A DNA stretch of 64,000 bases from an uncultured Bacilli bacterium (GCA_934096235.1 CAKOLO010000002.1:62001-126000), one strand, 5' to 3'. Counted from the first letter of the stretch, positions 9,649 to 19,440 are shown. Translations and numbers: made by a program. The notes: generated by a model from the letters alone, not told the origin.

Positions 9649-9990
9649 TTATCTAATGATTATAGATTCAAAATATTTTTCTTGAAATTCAGTTAAAGCT
9701 CTTATAGCATCATCACTATAGTCTTTTCCTTCTTTTGAAACTATTAGTTTATCATCATCATCGTTAGTTCTATGGATTATTGCTATTACTTTTCCTTTAC
9801 TTTCTTTTACTGGTTCAAATTCTCCTAGTAAGTAGGCATCTAATTCTTCACCATCTCCACTTATTGTGTTTGGAATGTAGCCATAGTTTATCATATACAT
9901 AAAGCCATGTTTAGGATGACGTGTTCCGAGTGGTCTATCTATTTCAATAGATACTTCTTTGCCTAAATAATCTTTAGCATTTGTTTTCAT
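9649..9990 (-). CDS. Short inorganic pyrophosphatase-like protein
   Basis: 113 aa related to family I soluble pyrophosphatases: INYGYIPNTISGDGEELDAY corresponds to the metal-binding signature (normally D-x-D-P-x-D), then IAIIHRTNDDDDKLIV. The second Asp of the signature is Glu here and the protein is about 60 residues shorter than E. coli PPase. Short homologues of this kind are annotated as pyrophosphatase in many Bacillota, but activity is not guaranteed. Start supported by GGGAG 5 bp upstream. It is the last chromosomal gene before the defence island. Confidence 0.7.
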   Translation of the reverse strand: MKTNAKDYLGKEVSIEIDRPLGTRHPKHGFMYMINYGYIPNTISGDGEELDAYLLGEFEPVKESKGKVIAIIHRTNDDDDKLIVSKEGKDYSDDAIRALTEFQEKYFESIIIR

Positions 9991-10035
9991 TTGTTACTCC
10001 CTTATTGATCATATTTCAGCATATGATTAATTATT

Positions 10036-11442
10036 TTACTTAAAATTAGATAGTGCTCCTAAAATTGAAATTTTTTCTTCCATATAGTCATATAAATTAA
10101 TATTAATTTCTTGATCTCCTACTTTATTTCTTGTTTTTTTAGTACCATTATCGAATGCTAATTCATATAATTTTTTTGTCTCGTGCATTACAAGTTCATC
10201 AGATTGCTTATTACTATGATCAATCACATCATATAATGACTTCCTACAAAAATTTATTAAATCATTATCCTGTATAAATGTTTCTAACTTATTCCAACAT
10301 AAGGCATTTTTAAAATCATTATATTCTTCAATGTTCGTTACATATAAACCTATAATATAAGGAATAAACAAATAATCTATTATTCTTAGATATTTATCAA
10401 AGATATAATTTTTAATTTCCTTTGCATTATTTTCAAAAAACCTTATACAACCTAAGTAATGATTTATTTCTCTTTGCTCTAATTTATTTGCTTTTATAAA
10501 ACCACTGATTGTTATTGTAAAATAAGTCTTATCATATTTATTTATTACTGAATCCAATGTTTCAATATATTTGTCTACGTTAACCCTAGGTAGTTCTAAC
10601 CTTATATCAAAAAATTTATCCAAATATTTTGTCGAAGAAAATCCTTCACCATATTTACACGAAATAGTGTTTGACAATTCAGTTAAATTTGTAGATATAA
10701 CGATTATTAATCTTTCATCCACAAAATAATGTTTAATTCTTTCTAATAATTTTACTGCATAATTAGGATTACATCTATCTAATTCATCAATAAAAATTAT
10801 TAATTTGTTACATTTTTCACTAATTAGGTTTTCTATTGTTTGATTAACAGCTTCTTTTATTTTTTCTTTTTTTTGAATACCATTGCATAAATCTTCTTTA
10901 GTGATTTTGCCATTTAATTCTACTTTTCCAAATGATATAAATTTTATAATTTTATTAATTGTATCTAGTGTTGGCTCTAATTTATAATCCTGTGTTTCAT
11001 CAAATAAATTATATTTTTTTATAAATTCATAAATTATTGAAAGTATTGGTTCATCTTCATCATCATGTTCCCATGCGTTAAAATAAACACAATTTATAAG
11101 TTTTTCTTTTATGATTTTATTAAACTCTATATATTCCTTTCTATTTACAATACTACTAAGTCTCTCAATTTCGTTTTCTTTGAATTCCTCTGTTTCACTA
11201 TATATATTCTCATACATTAACTCTTTATCTTTATACATGTAACAATATTTTATTAGTGTTTCAAGTTTTCTTACAAAGAACGTTTTGCCGCTCCCCCAAT
11301 TACCATTTAAAGAAAAAACTCTATTTTTTCCATTATTATTCATTATTTTTATAAAATTCAATAAATACTTGTTTCTTTGTATATCGTCATTTTCTAAAAG
11401 ATTTATAATTGTTTCTCTATCATCTAGTTGTTCAAAATTCAT
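10036..11442 (-). CDS. KAP family P-loop NTPase
   Basis: A 468-aa protein with Walker A GNWGSGKT (residues 47-54) and the KAP-specific Walker B region LIIFIDELDRCNP, followed by the conserved LLERIKHYF. KAP NTPases are often membrane-linked and common in mobile and anti-phage islands; no clear transmembrane helices are visible in this one. It sits at the left edge of the island, 236 bp downstream of the restriction operon and in the same direction, without an obvious partner gene. A role in defence is inferred from family and position only. Confidence 0.82.
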   Translation of the reverse strand: MNFEQLDDRETIINLLENDDIQRNKYLLNFIKIMNNNGKNRVFSLNGNWGSGKTFFVRKLETLIKYCYMYKDKELMYENIYSETEEFKENEIERLSSIVNRKEYIEFNKIIKEKLINCVYFNAWEHDDEDEPILSIIYEFIKKYNLFDETQDYKLEPTLDTINKIIKFISFGKVELNGKITKEDLCNGIQKKEKIKEAVNQTIENLISEKCNKLIIFIDELDRCNPNYAVKLLERIKHYFVDERLIIVISTNLTELSNTISCKYGEGFSSTKYLDKFFDIRLELPRVNVDKYIETLDSVINKYDKTYFTITISGFIKANKLEQREINHYLGCIRFFENNAKEIKNYIFDKYLRIIDYLFIPYIIGLYVTNIEEYNDFKNALCWNKLETFIQDNDLINFCRKSLYDVIDHSNKQSDELVMHETKKLYELAFDNGTKKTRNKVGDQEININLYDYMEEKISILGALSNFK

Positions 11443-11640
11443 GCATTGTTTTTCCTTTCTTTTTATTAATTTTTTTGTAAGTATACCGCAACAATTAAAT
11501 TGAATTCATACATTTTCCATAAATTTTGAAAATTTTGGTGAAATATTGTTTATATTTCATGATTCAATTTCATTTTGTAATTTTTTAAGAAATTACTATT
11601 CAAATGTTATATTTTGATAAATAATTACTAATCTAATTTA

Positions 11641-11683
11641 TTGTCAAGATTTAAATCCAGTCTGATTTGACTATCTTGTCAAA
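11641..11683 (-). repeat. Long imperfect hairpin after the restriction operon
   Basis: TTGTCAAGA...TTTAAATC CAGTCT GATTTGAC...TCTTGTCAA forms an approximately 18-bp imperfect stem overlapping the stop codon of the nuclease gene. There is no good T-run after it, so it may be a processing or stability structure rather than a full terminator. The rest of the 236-bp gap 11443-11678 is AT-rich with no gene or clear promoter seen. Confidence 0.5.
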
Positions 11684-12896
11684 CATTTTTTATTTCTAAA
11701 ATCAATTCATCTTTTATTGTTTTGTCTTTATTGAAATAAGATTCAATAATATATTTTGTATCTACTAATATTATTGCAATTTTTAAATACTTTGAATTAA
11801 ATTCATTACTTAATTCCCAATTACATATGGAATAGCCAATGAACTCTATGTTTTTATTAATGCCAAAAACATTATTATTTTTGCAGTAAGGAATTACAAA
11901 AGCATTATAAATGTCATTATATTTATTATCTAAATTAAAATTATTATTAATAAACTGTCCATATGTAATTTGTTTTTGAATAGATTCACTGCTGGGCAAA
12001 TCTTTATTTAATCCAGTAATTCCAAATTTATAATATTTTGAATCAATAATGTAAAATACATTATTATAAATAAATATGGTGTCAGGTCTTAGCTTTGAGG
12101 GAATATATTTTTCTCTTTTTTTGATATAATATTCGGTTGTTGGATAATACTTACTTATATTTTTGTCTCCGCAAATTTTATTAACCATATATTCCCATAC
12201 GTATTCAAAGTGTCTAATTCCATAATTTCTTATTGTATCATTGCCATTATCAATTTGTTCTTGAAGAATTTTTTTTAAATGATATAAAAGAATTTTTTTT
12301 CTATCATCAAAAGAATTTAACATTTCTTTTTCTATAATTTGAATATAGTATTTTATTTTGTTCTTAGTTTCTTTTACGTTGTTTAGCTTACAAATCCCAC
12401 TATAAAGAGGTCCAATTATGTCAATACTTTTATCAATGCAAACTGAGTGTATTTCAGTTAAAATATTTTTAATATTTGAATTTTTCTCTACTATTGGTGT
12501 TAAATAAACTAAACTCCCATGACTTACTAAAAACTTTGTTTTAAAAGTTCTTTTCCAGTTTATTTTGCCTGACTGATACTGAGTATAAATGGTTTCATGA
12601 TCAGAATATAATCCATTTGCAATATAATCATTTAACACCCATATATACGATTCAACTGGTAGATTATTTGAATTTTTTTTATAATTTCCTGTATTTTCCA
12701 GGTCTAAATTCTTTTCATTTGATAACTTAATTATTTTAAAAAGTAAATTTACACATTTTTTGCATTCATTTTCATCTGATGGAATATTAAAACCTAACGG
12801 AAATATAATTTTCACATTTCCTTTATCATATTTAACTCCTATAAAATTATCGTTGGTTTCTGAAACGTTAACACATACATCTGATAATTTTTTCAT
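11679..12896 (-). CDS. LlaJI/McrC-like restriction endonuclease subunit
   Basis: 405 aa from ATG 12896 (AGGTGAATAAT just upstream; a GTG at 12905 overlaps that ribosome site). The C-terminal half has the PD-(D/E)XK signature KLRPDTIFIY...YIIDSKYY near residues 275-295, matching the LlaJI/McrC-type nuclease module. It follows the McrB-like gene almost without gap, as in LlaJI (R1-R2) and McrBC. It should supply DNA cleavage, driven by the NTPase partner. Family assignment is from gene order and the nuclease motif; overall similarity to known McrC is low. Confidence 0.78.
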   Translation of the reverse strand: MKKLSDVCVNVSETNDNFIGVKYDKGNVKIIFPLGFNIPSDENECKKCVNLLFKIIKLSNEKNLDLENTGNYKKNSNNLPVESYIWVLNDYIANGLYSDHETIYTQYQSGKINWKRTFKTKFLVSHGSLVYLTPIVEKNSNIKNILTEIHSVCIDKSIDIIGPLYSGICKLNNVKETKNKIKYYIQIIEKEMLNSFDDRKKILLYHLKKILQEQIDNGNDTIRNYGIRHFEYVWEYMVNKICGDKNISKYYPTTEYYIKKREKYIPSKLRPDTIFIYNNVFYIIDSKYYKFGITGLNKDLPSSESIQKQITYGQFINNNFNLDNKYNDIYNAFVIPYCKNNNVFGINKNIEFIGYSICNWELSNEFNSKYLKIAIILVDTKYIIESYFNKDKTIKDELILEIKNV

Positions 12897-12905
12897 ATTA
12901 TTCAC

Positions 12906-15650
12906 CTAATTATTTTCTGATTTTGTAAAGTTTAAGTTATTTCCAAATACATTTAGTCCTTTTGACATATACCCATCAATTACTGATGCTAATGTTTTAT
13001 ATTCACTAATATCAAACCATGATTCTCTATTAATTTTAGCTACATCATCCCAAATATATGCTAAAACTTTCTCAGCAAAATATTTCATTGCGTCTTCTTT
13101 ACTTTCTGTCTTCATGTGTGACCATTCATCTCCTGAAATAAAATATGCACCTATTTGTTTATCTTCTCCGTTTATATTTGTTCCATTTTCAGTATCAGTT
13201 ATAAAAGAATTAACTACATCAATAAATTTTGACCATGTTACATCTGTACCAGGCAATAGTTCGTTTGCATATCTACTTTCAAAAATATTATCACTCATAT
13301 ATTCCATCTGCCATCTGCGTTTAAATGCTGTATCCAATGTAAATACATTTTGGTCACTTGTATTCATTGTACCAATAATTATCATATTAGAAGGTATTTT
13401 TATGTTTTCAAAATCATAATCAACGTTATATTTACCTTCTATATCCATTTTAAGATTTGTTGTAATTAAATAATTTTTTATTGAATATTCACTTTCATTA
13501 TTGCTTTGTTCATCATTTTCGTTTTCTTTTCTATGTCTATCTAATAACTGGAATATATCACCAAATATTGCTGCTGCATTACCTCTGTTTATTTCCTCTA
13601 TAACCAAATATGTATTTTCATTTGGATGAATAATAGCATACTTTAACGCTTCTAGAAATGGACCACATTGAATATTGTATAAAACAGTAGTTTTATCTTT
13701 GTGGTTTATTTGTGGAGTGATTTGTCCTACAAAATCACCATTTGTATAATCTGGATAAAAAGTTGTTCTAAATGTTTTTCCATAATTTGTATCTTTCTTT
13801 ATAATTTCATTTTCAACATACCAACTTTTACCACACCCTGGTATTCCATAGACAATTTTATTGTATCCCGTTTCTAATCTGTCATTAAATACATCGACTG
13901 TTTCATCTTTCTCCTCAGATGTTTCTGTTTCATTATCATTACTTATTTCTATCATAAAGTCCCATAATGCAGTTCCTAAGTATTGTGAGGGATAATTATT
14001 AACAAGTTCTATTTTTTCTCTAATAACTTTGTTTAAAATAAAACTTAATTCCTCATTTTGCATATCTCTAGAATAACTAATTTCAAAATATTTTAAAAGT
14101 TTTTCCATTGGACTTTTCGCTGCTATTGCAACATATTTGTTTGGATAATATAAAAATAATATTTTTGCTAGTACTAAACTTGTTCCTTTTAATATTGGAT
14201 GATTGTTTATTCCTCTAACAGGTTCATTAGCATTACCACACTCTTTAATAAAATCTACTAAATTTTTTCTAAAATTTTCCCAATATGAATTAGGTTCTGA
14301 AATAATATTATTATTGTAATCACAATATCCATTAGAACTTAAATATATACCGAATTTTCCAGCATTTTGTCCAGAACAACTGCATCCAGTATCCTTATAT
14401 TTTCCAAATTCTAATTCGTAAGAAAATCCTGAAGAATTACCAATCGCATAATCTTCTAGTTTCATATTTTCTAACGTTTTTATATCATATTCTTGATTAA
14501 ATAATTTAATATCATTAATACTTTTTTCTATGAGAATATCATTTTTGTATGTATTTATTTTTTCCATGAAGAACAATTTAAACTCTTCAAATTTATTTGA
14601 ATTTAATGATACATTTTCATTATTAAAATTACTATCAATATAACTCTTGACATGTGAAGCAATAAATGAATATACCACATCACTTGTTTTTCTTAATTTA
14701 TTTATTATGATCCCTTCATACCCCATAAATGCATTATACATGCCATTATTACATAGCTCTGAATCACTTGTTGAAATGTTGAATCCATTTAATATTCTAT
14801 ATGGGATATCACCATGTTGATTTTTACCAAAAATATTTTTTTCTATATTTCTCAAATTTGTTTTAGGTTCAAATAGAAATTTATAGATTGTTTCATCATA
14901 CTGTTCTGAATACATTCTTTTAGTATATAAAATTTGATTATTATCATTTGATTTTTTTGGTAATCTTATTTTATCTATAAAATCTTTTGTATCGTTATCT
15001 GATGCTTTATTCTTTTTATAATATTCTAAAATATATTTAACAATTTCTAAGTCTAAATTGATTTTTATATTATTTACTGGTTCATTTATTCCAGCCGTTT
15101 TTAATAAATTCCTCCATATATCGAAATGACAAGGTTCTGAATCCGAATTTAAATTATATTCTTTGTCCATTTTTCTTGATTTTATTATTGTATTTGTCGC
15201 AATAATAATATTTTCGTCATTTGTAACTTTTGATATTGCATAAATCAAATCATTTTCATATATGGTGTTATCTCCAATATTATTTTTTAATATTTGAGAC
15301 ACTTTAAGTAATATTTCTAATGGTCTAACTATAGTTCCATTTTTACTAACCGTTCTATCTATAAGGAATAATAAAATTAATTCTTTTGTACTTAACAAAT
15401 TATCCATATATAATTTACCAAGTTCTGTTATTTTTTCACCATCATAAATTCCAAATTCTTTCAAAAATGTTACCCATCTTCTTCTAAAAAATCCATGAGG
15501 TGCTGTGCCTTCTTGCAATTTAACTATTTGCTGTTCTAGCATTTTATCTTCAATTTCATCGTCACTAAATGATGAATTAATTATTTTTAATTCTTTTTTC
15601 ACTTTTTCTTCTTCGAAATTTATTGTTCTATCAATTGTAAATAATGCCAT
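12906..15650 (-). CDS. McrB-like AAA+ NTPase, restriction subunit with DNA-recognition N-terminus
   Basis: 914 aa. Near residue 600 the AAA+ module begins: Walker A YGIPGCGKSW, Walker B YLVIEEINRGNAAAIFGDIF and sensor I GTMNTSDQNVFTLDTAFKRR, the sequence hallmarks of the McrB GTPase clade. The N-terminal about 580 residues presumably recognise DNA; residues about 400-560 contain an aromatic- and glycine-rich segment. In LlaJI-like systems this subunit translocates or assembles on DNA and activates the nuclease. It lies 18 bp after the second methylase and immediately before the nuclease gene. Confidence 0.85.
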   Translation of the reverse strand: MALFTIDRTINFEEEKVKKELKIINSSFSDDEIEDKMLEQQIVKLQEGTAPHGFFRRRWVTFLKEFGIYDGEKITELGKLYMDNLLSTKELILLFLIDRTVSKNGTIVRPLEILLKVSQILKNNIGDNTIYENDLIYAISKVTNDENIIIATNTIIKSRKMDKEYNLNSDSEPCHFDIWRNLLKTAGINEPVNNIKINLDLEIVKYILEYYKKNKASDNDTKDFIDKIRLPKKSNDNNQILYTKRMYSEQYDETIYKFLFEPKTNLRNIEKNIFGKNQHGDIPYRILNGFNISTSDSELCNNGMYNAFMGYEGIIINKLRKTSDVVYSFIASHVKSYIDSNFNNENVSLNSNKFEEFKLFFMEKINTYKNDILIEKSINDIKLFNQEYDIKTLENMKLEDYAIGNSSGFSYELEFGKYKDTGCSCSGQNAGKFGIYLSSNGYCDYNNNIISEPNSYWENFRKNLVDFIKECGNANEPVRGINNHPILKGTSLVLAKILFLYYPNKYVAIAAKSPMEKLLKYFEISYSRDMQNEELSFILNKVIREKIELVNNYPSQYLGTALWDFMIEISNDNETETSEEKDETVDVFNDRLETGYNKIVYGIPGCGKSWYVENEIIKKDTNYGKTFRTTFYPDYTNGDFVGQITPQINHKDKTTVLYNIQCGPFLEALKYAIIHPNENTYLVIEEINRGNAAAIFGDIFQLLDRHRKENENDEQSNNESEYSIKNYLITTNLKMDIEGKYNVDYDFENIKIPSNMIIIGTMNTSDQNVFTLDTAFKRRWQMEYMSDNIFESRYANELLPGTDVTWSKFIDVVNSFITDTENGTNINGEDKQIGAYFISGDEWSHMKTESKEDAMKYFAEKVLAYIWDDVAKINRESWFDISEYKTLASVIDGYMSKGLNVFGNNLNFTKSENN

Positions 15651-15668
15651 TCCTTTTCACTTCCTTTT

Positions 15669-16769
15669 TTATTTAAAATTTTCAACTTTCAATATCTCTG
15701 ACATGATGCATATCATCATATCAACTACTATAGAATTTCCAGCTTGCTTATAAGCCTGTGTATCGGATACAACAATTTTAAAGCTATCATCATATCCCAT
15801 AAGTCTAAGGCATTCTCTAGGTGTTAGTCTTCTTACTTTTTCTTTATATGTTACATAATTATCAACTCCTGCTCTGTGCATTTTGTGCATCGTTGCTAAA
15901 AGAGGTCGAGCTATTTTTAAATCTATTTCTGGTTTCGTATAATAATTTCCACTTCCTGGAGACATAACATGCTTATAAACTGCTTCGCTGAGAAAATATT
16001 TATTATCTATTTCTCCAGGTTCTTTTTTTAATTTTATTATACCATTTTCACATATAAAATTTCCTGTTTTTGTTGTCGTTTCAAGAAAATCTTGAAGTGT
16101 AAAATTTAGTTTTACTGCTTTTGGTTCTTCAATATTTTTACTTTTATCCTTAAATCCAACAACAATTAATCTTCTTCTTGTTTGTGGAATCCCACAATCT
16201 TTTGAATCCATTACTCGGTAAGTAAATCTATATCCCAAATCATTAAAAACTTCTTGAATTCTTTTCCAGGTTTTACCACCATCATGTTTTAATAATCCTT
16301 GTACATTTTCATATATAAATACTTTTGGTTGAATTTCTTTAACTAATCTTGCATATTCATAAAATAAGGTTCCTCTTGTATCTTCAAACCCTTTTTTATA
16401 GCCCATTATTGAAAATGATTGGCATGGACTTCCACCTACAAATAAATCAACTTTTCCTTTATATTTTCTTCCATCTAAAAATCTTACATTATAGTGGTAG
16501 TTTGTTTCAGAAATTCCATAGTTTGCAATATATGATTGTTTTACAAAATTTGTTTTTTTTGATTTAGAATATATTTTTCTTTCATAATCAACTTGCTCTT
16601 CCAGTGTTCTTAAATTTCTAATTTTATTTGCTTCCTCATCTTCATTAATATCTTTTATTTCTATATCACCATTATCACATGCAAATACTATTTCATGTTC
16701 TATATTCATTCTTTTTAAAGCCCATTCAATAGAACCAATTCCACTAAATACTGTTGCCAATCTAATCAT
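15669..16769 (-). CDS. DNA (cytosine-5) methyltransferase, second of a pair
   Basis: 366 aa with the full order of m5C-methylase motifs: ATVFSGIGSIEWAL (I), GGSPCQSFSIMG (IV, catalytic Cys), YENVQG (VI), QTRRRLIVVG (VIII), a target-recognition region, LTPRECLRLMGY (IX) and QAGNSIVVD (X). It is a diverged paralogue of the neighbouring methylase; the two differ most between motifs VIII and IX, as expected for two specificities or two strands of one asymmetric site. Its ATG overlaps the end of the first methylase by 8 bp, with GAGGTG 8 bp upstream. Confidence 0.93.
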   Translation of the reverse strand: MIRLATVFSGIGSIEWALKRMNIEHEIVFACDNGDIEIKDINEDEEANKIRNLRTLEEQVDYERKIYSKSKKTNFVKQSYIANYGISETNYHYNVRFLDGRKYKGKVDLFVGGSPCQSFSIMGYKKGFEDTRGTLFYEYARLVKEIQPKVFIYENVQGLLKHDGGKTWKRIQEVFNDLGYRFTYRVMDSKDCGIPQTRRRLIVVGFKDKSKNIEEPKAVKLNFTLQDFLETTTKTGNFICENGIIKLKKEPGEIDNKYFLSEAVYKHVMSPGSGNYYTKPEIDLKIARPLLATMHKMHRAGVDNYVTYKEKVRRLTPRECLRLMGYDDSFKIVVSDTQAYKQAGNSIVVDMMICIMSEILKVENFK

Positions 16770-17862
16770 TATTTTTCACCTCATCGAATACTTTTGTATC
16801 AATAATTTCTTTAAGAATAGCTTCTAACACATTAACAACAATTGAATTTCCACTTTGTCTATACATTTGTTGATTCGGAACAACAATTTTAAAACTATCA
16901 TCATATCCCATCAGTCTTAGACATTCTCTTGGAGTGAGTTTTCTTGCAACACCTTTTTCTCCTTTAAATTCTCCAATATATACATTATCTGCATATTTTT
17001 CTTTTGGATTATATTTATAAAATATCATATCACCACACCAATTAAATTGTTGGTTAGCAGCTTGCGTTCTTGAAATATTAGAATTTATACTAACTCTTTT
17101 TTTTAAGCTTAGTGGTTTAGTAATCCATTTAAATCCTTTTTCGCTATGGTAATATTTATAATCTACTTTTTTATCCAAAAAATCTTTCATAGTTACAGTT
17201 AATTCTTTTTTTGGAATTAACTGTGGCGGTTCAATTCCTAGATCTTTTCTAATAGCTACTATATATATTCTAGTTCGATTTTGTGGTATTCCATAATCTC
17301 TTGCACATAACTTATTTAACTTCCACTTATAACCTAGCTCATCAAAAACATTTGATATTACTTCCCATGTTCTTCCATTATCATGACTTAACATTCCAGG
17401 AACATTTTCATATATGAAAACTTTTGGTTGTATTTCCTTAACTAATCTTGCATATTCATAAAATAAAGTACCTCTTGTATCTTCAAATCCTAATCTTTTT
17501 CCACTTATTGAGAATGACTGACATGGACTTCCTCCTACAAATAAGTCAACTTTTCCTTTAAATTTATTTCCATTTAAAAATCTTATATCTTGATAAAAAT
17601 TCTTTTTATCTATTTTATAATTAGCCATATATGATTGCTCAACAAAATTTTCTTTACCTGTTAAATTATATAATCTTTCTATATATCTTTTTATTTCTTC
17701 ATCGTTCATATTTTTTATTTCATTTTTAATTTCTTCTGATGTTTGCTTCAATTCTCTTTCACCGTTATCACATGCAAATATTATTTCGTGCTCTATATTC
17801 ATACGTTTTAGTGCATGTTCTACTGAACCAATTCCACTAAAAACAGTTGCTAATTTTATCAT
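16762..17862 (-). CDS. DNA (cytosine-5) methyltransferase, first gene of the R-M operon
   Basis: 366 aa from ATG 17862 (an upstream GTG at 17871 lies in the ribosome site GGTGAGGAAA). Motifs: TVFSGIGSVEHAL (I), GGSPCQSFSISG (IV), YENVPG (VI), QNRTRIYIV (VIII), LTPRECLRLMGY (IX), QSGNSIVVN (X). It opens the four-gene operon M1-M2-R1-R2, the same layout as LlaJI of Lactococcus, in which two methylases protect an asymmetric site. Producing both methylases before the nuclease is sensible for safe establishment. Confidence 0.93.
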   Translation of the reverse strand: MIKLATVFSGIGSVEHALKRMNIEHEIIFACDNGERELKQTSEEIKNEIKNMNDEEIKRYIERLYNLTGKENFVEQSYMANYKIDKKNFYQDIRFLNGNKFKGKVDLFVGGSPCQSFSISGKRLGFEDTRGTLFYEYARLVKEIQPKVFIYENVPGMLSHDNGRTWEVISNVFDELGYKWKLNKLCARDYGIPQNRTRIYIVAIRKDLGIEPPQLIPKKELTVTMKDFLDKKVDYKYYHSEKGFKWITKPLSLKKRVSINSNISRTQAANQQFNWCGDMIFYKYNPKEKYADNVYIGEFKGEKGVARKLTPRECLRLMGYDDSFKIVVPNQQMYRQSGNSIVVNVLEAILKEIIDTKVFDEVKNND

Positions 17863-17878
17863 TTTCCTCACCTTTTAT

Positions 17879-17912
17879 ATTATATCATAACATCCGGCAA
17901 AAATCCGGCATT
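17879..17912 (-). promoter_or_regulatory. Promoter and tandem operator of the R-M operon
   Basis: A TATAAT -10 box (plus coordinates 17879-17884) lies 17 bp before the first methylase start. Directly upstream are two copies of TGCCGGAT (17892-17899 and 17903-17910) at an 11-bp period, GC-rich in an AT-rich surround and located where the -35 would be; no good -35 hexamer is seen. This is the layout of an activator or repressor site. In LlaJI the first methylase is reported to control its own promoter, so these repeats may be a similar control site; that part is inference. Confidence 0.55.
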
Positions 17913-18050
17913 TTTTTTAAAAAAATTAATTTTATTTGTGACTTTTATTATATTAAACTTTTTATTAGAAAAAATTATAATGTTTTTAAGATTTTTATAT
18001 TATATATGATTGTAATTGTAAATATAATATTTTTTAGCTAATTTTACTAA

Positions 18051-18349
18051 TTAACCTAATAATCTTCTAAAATAATTTAATAAATTTTCATCAATTTTTC
18101 CATCGATAATACTGCTTTTTACCTCTCTTGTTCCAACTATAATAAACTGAATATATCTTCTTGCCAATCCTGCTTTTTTTAATCTGCGCACTACTAATTT
18201 GATTTATCATTATAGTTTTATCTCCAGTAAAACCTAATGACATTTTAGATATTAACCCAGGGCAACTAATAGTTAATGCATTACCATCAATTTTAATTGA
18301 TAGACCTTCCACTCATACCTAAGTTATAAAATTCATATTCTTTTGACAT
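18051..18349 (-). pseudogene. Frameshifted bacterial PH-like (DUF4429-type) domain gene
   Basis: From 18312 the frame reads IKIDGNALTIS...GDKTIMINQISSAQIKK and then derails at a run of seven A (18174-18180). In the next frame the family sequence continues (AGLARRYIQFIIVGTREVKS, then YFRRLLG) to a TAA at 18051. Removing one A would restore a normal small PH-like domain. At the 5' end, ATG 18349 opens a third frame (MSKEYEFYNLGM) that ends after 19 codons, implying a second lesion near 18312. A TATAAT lies about 20 bp upstream. Function unknown; the gene is broken as it stands, unless read by slippage. Confidence 0.65.
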
Positions 18350-18394
18350 ATTATCAACTCTTATTTTTATTATATCATTTTTTATTATTTAAGG

Positions 18395-19414
18395 TCATTT
18401 TACCTTATCAATCAATTTTTGACCAAGTTTATTTATAAATTCCAGATATTTTAATATTTCCAACTCATTAACATTTAACTGCTGTCCTAATTTGTATGAA
18501 TTGTCACTACTTTTATTTATATAGTCTTCATCAACTATTCCGTCATTGTGCGCAAAACAATGCCTTTTTTGAAAGCATATTTTAATTTGATTCAATTCAT
18601 TTTCACTAATCAATTCATCATATCCATAATTAATAGCGTCTTTAAACTTTTGACTTCCATCATCTAATCTTTGAAACAAATTCTTTTTTATAGTATCTGT
18701 AGGTCTTATTTTGATATATAGTGATTCACATAATCTTTGAAATGCAACTACTAAATCATTTAATGAGTTGATTTTAAGTGATTCACATGTTTTGTCTGCT
18801 TCATCTTTGCTAATTGCTGAAACAGTATTATATATGGTTGATAAATTTTTTATATTCCCTTTAACTTTCTCTATGGTATTGCAAAAAGTTTGTTCTGCAG
18901 AGTTTTCTCCACATTTTAGGCAAAAAAATTCTGAACCTATAACTTCATATCTAAAATGACAAAATGGACATTCAATTTTTTGTTGCATTTCGTCAAGTGC
19001 CTGTGCAGGCATATCAATAAAATAAGTATTTCTACTTTTATAACTAATATTCATTTTAATTATGCTATTTCTATTAAATTTTTTGTTAAATTGATTATTA
19101 TCTGCCCCAATCCCTTTTTTTTAATGCATTATCAATATCATAATGCATATTTTGAATTGCCTGTTTCCTTGCCTGTGTAACTTGTTCAGTTGTAAACCAA
19201 TTATTAGTAGTTGATTCGAACCCACAAAAAGGACAATGCATTGTTGAATCTTCAGAAAACGCATTCCAATCTTCTGCAAACACTTTAAATTTCTTTAAGC
19301 ATTTTGAGTCAGGACATCTTTATCAACATATCCTTCTTCATCTGTTAGTATCTTCATACTGTAAGTGGTTGCATGTTCCAACTTTTTTAACTCTTTTATC
19401 AAACCATCAAACAT
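18395..19414 (-). pseudogene. Zinc-ribbon / HEPN-like protein, broken by two compensating frameshifts
   Basis: The intact ancestor would be about 340 aa from ATG 19414, which has AGGAGG at 19426-19431. Three frame segments join: 19414 to about 19318 (MFDGLIKELKKLEH...GYVDK), then about 19317 to 19123 (CPDSKC...MHCPFCGFES), then to 18395 (NRNSIIKMNISYKS...CPFCHFRYE...FFCLKCGEN...). The breaks are a one-base loss near 19317 and one extra A in a run of eight (19115-19122). The protein has three zinc-ribbon Cys pairs or sets and a C-terminal RHCFAHNDGIVD segment fitting the R-x4-H motif of HEPN ribonucleases. The last 219 codons alone remain open and could still be expressed. Confidence 0.7.
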
Positions 19415-19440
19415 ATATCATCATTCCTCCTTTGTTAATA

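Noticed and set aside
11679..15650. Stand-alone type IV McrBC that cuts methylated DNA
   Set aside because: Two linked m5C methylases in one operon fit LlaJI/BsuMI-type protection; a methyl-dependent cutter would attack its own host.
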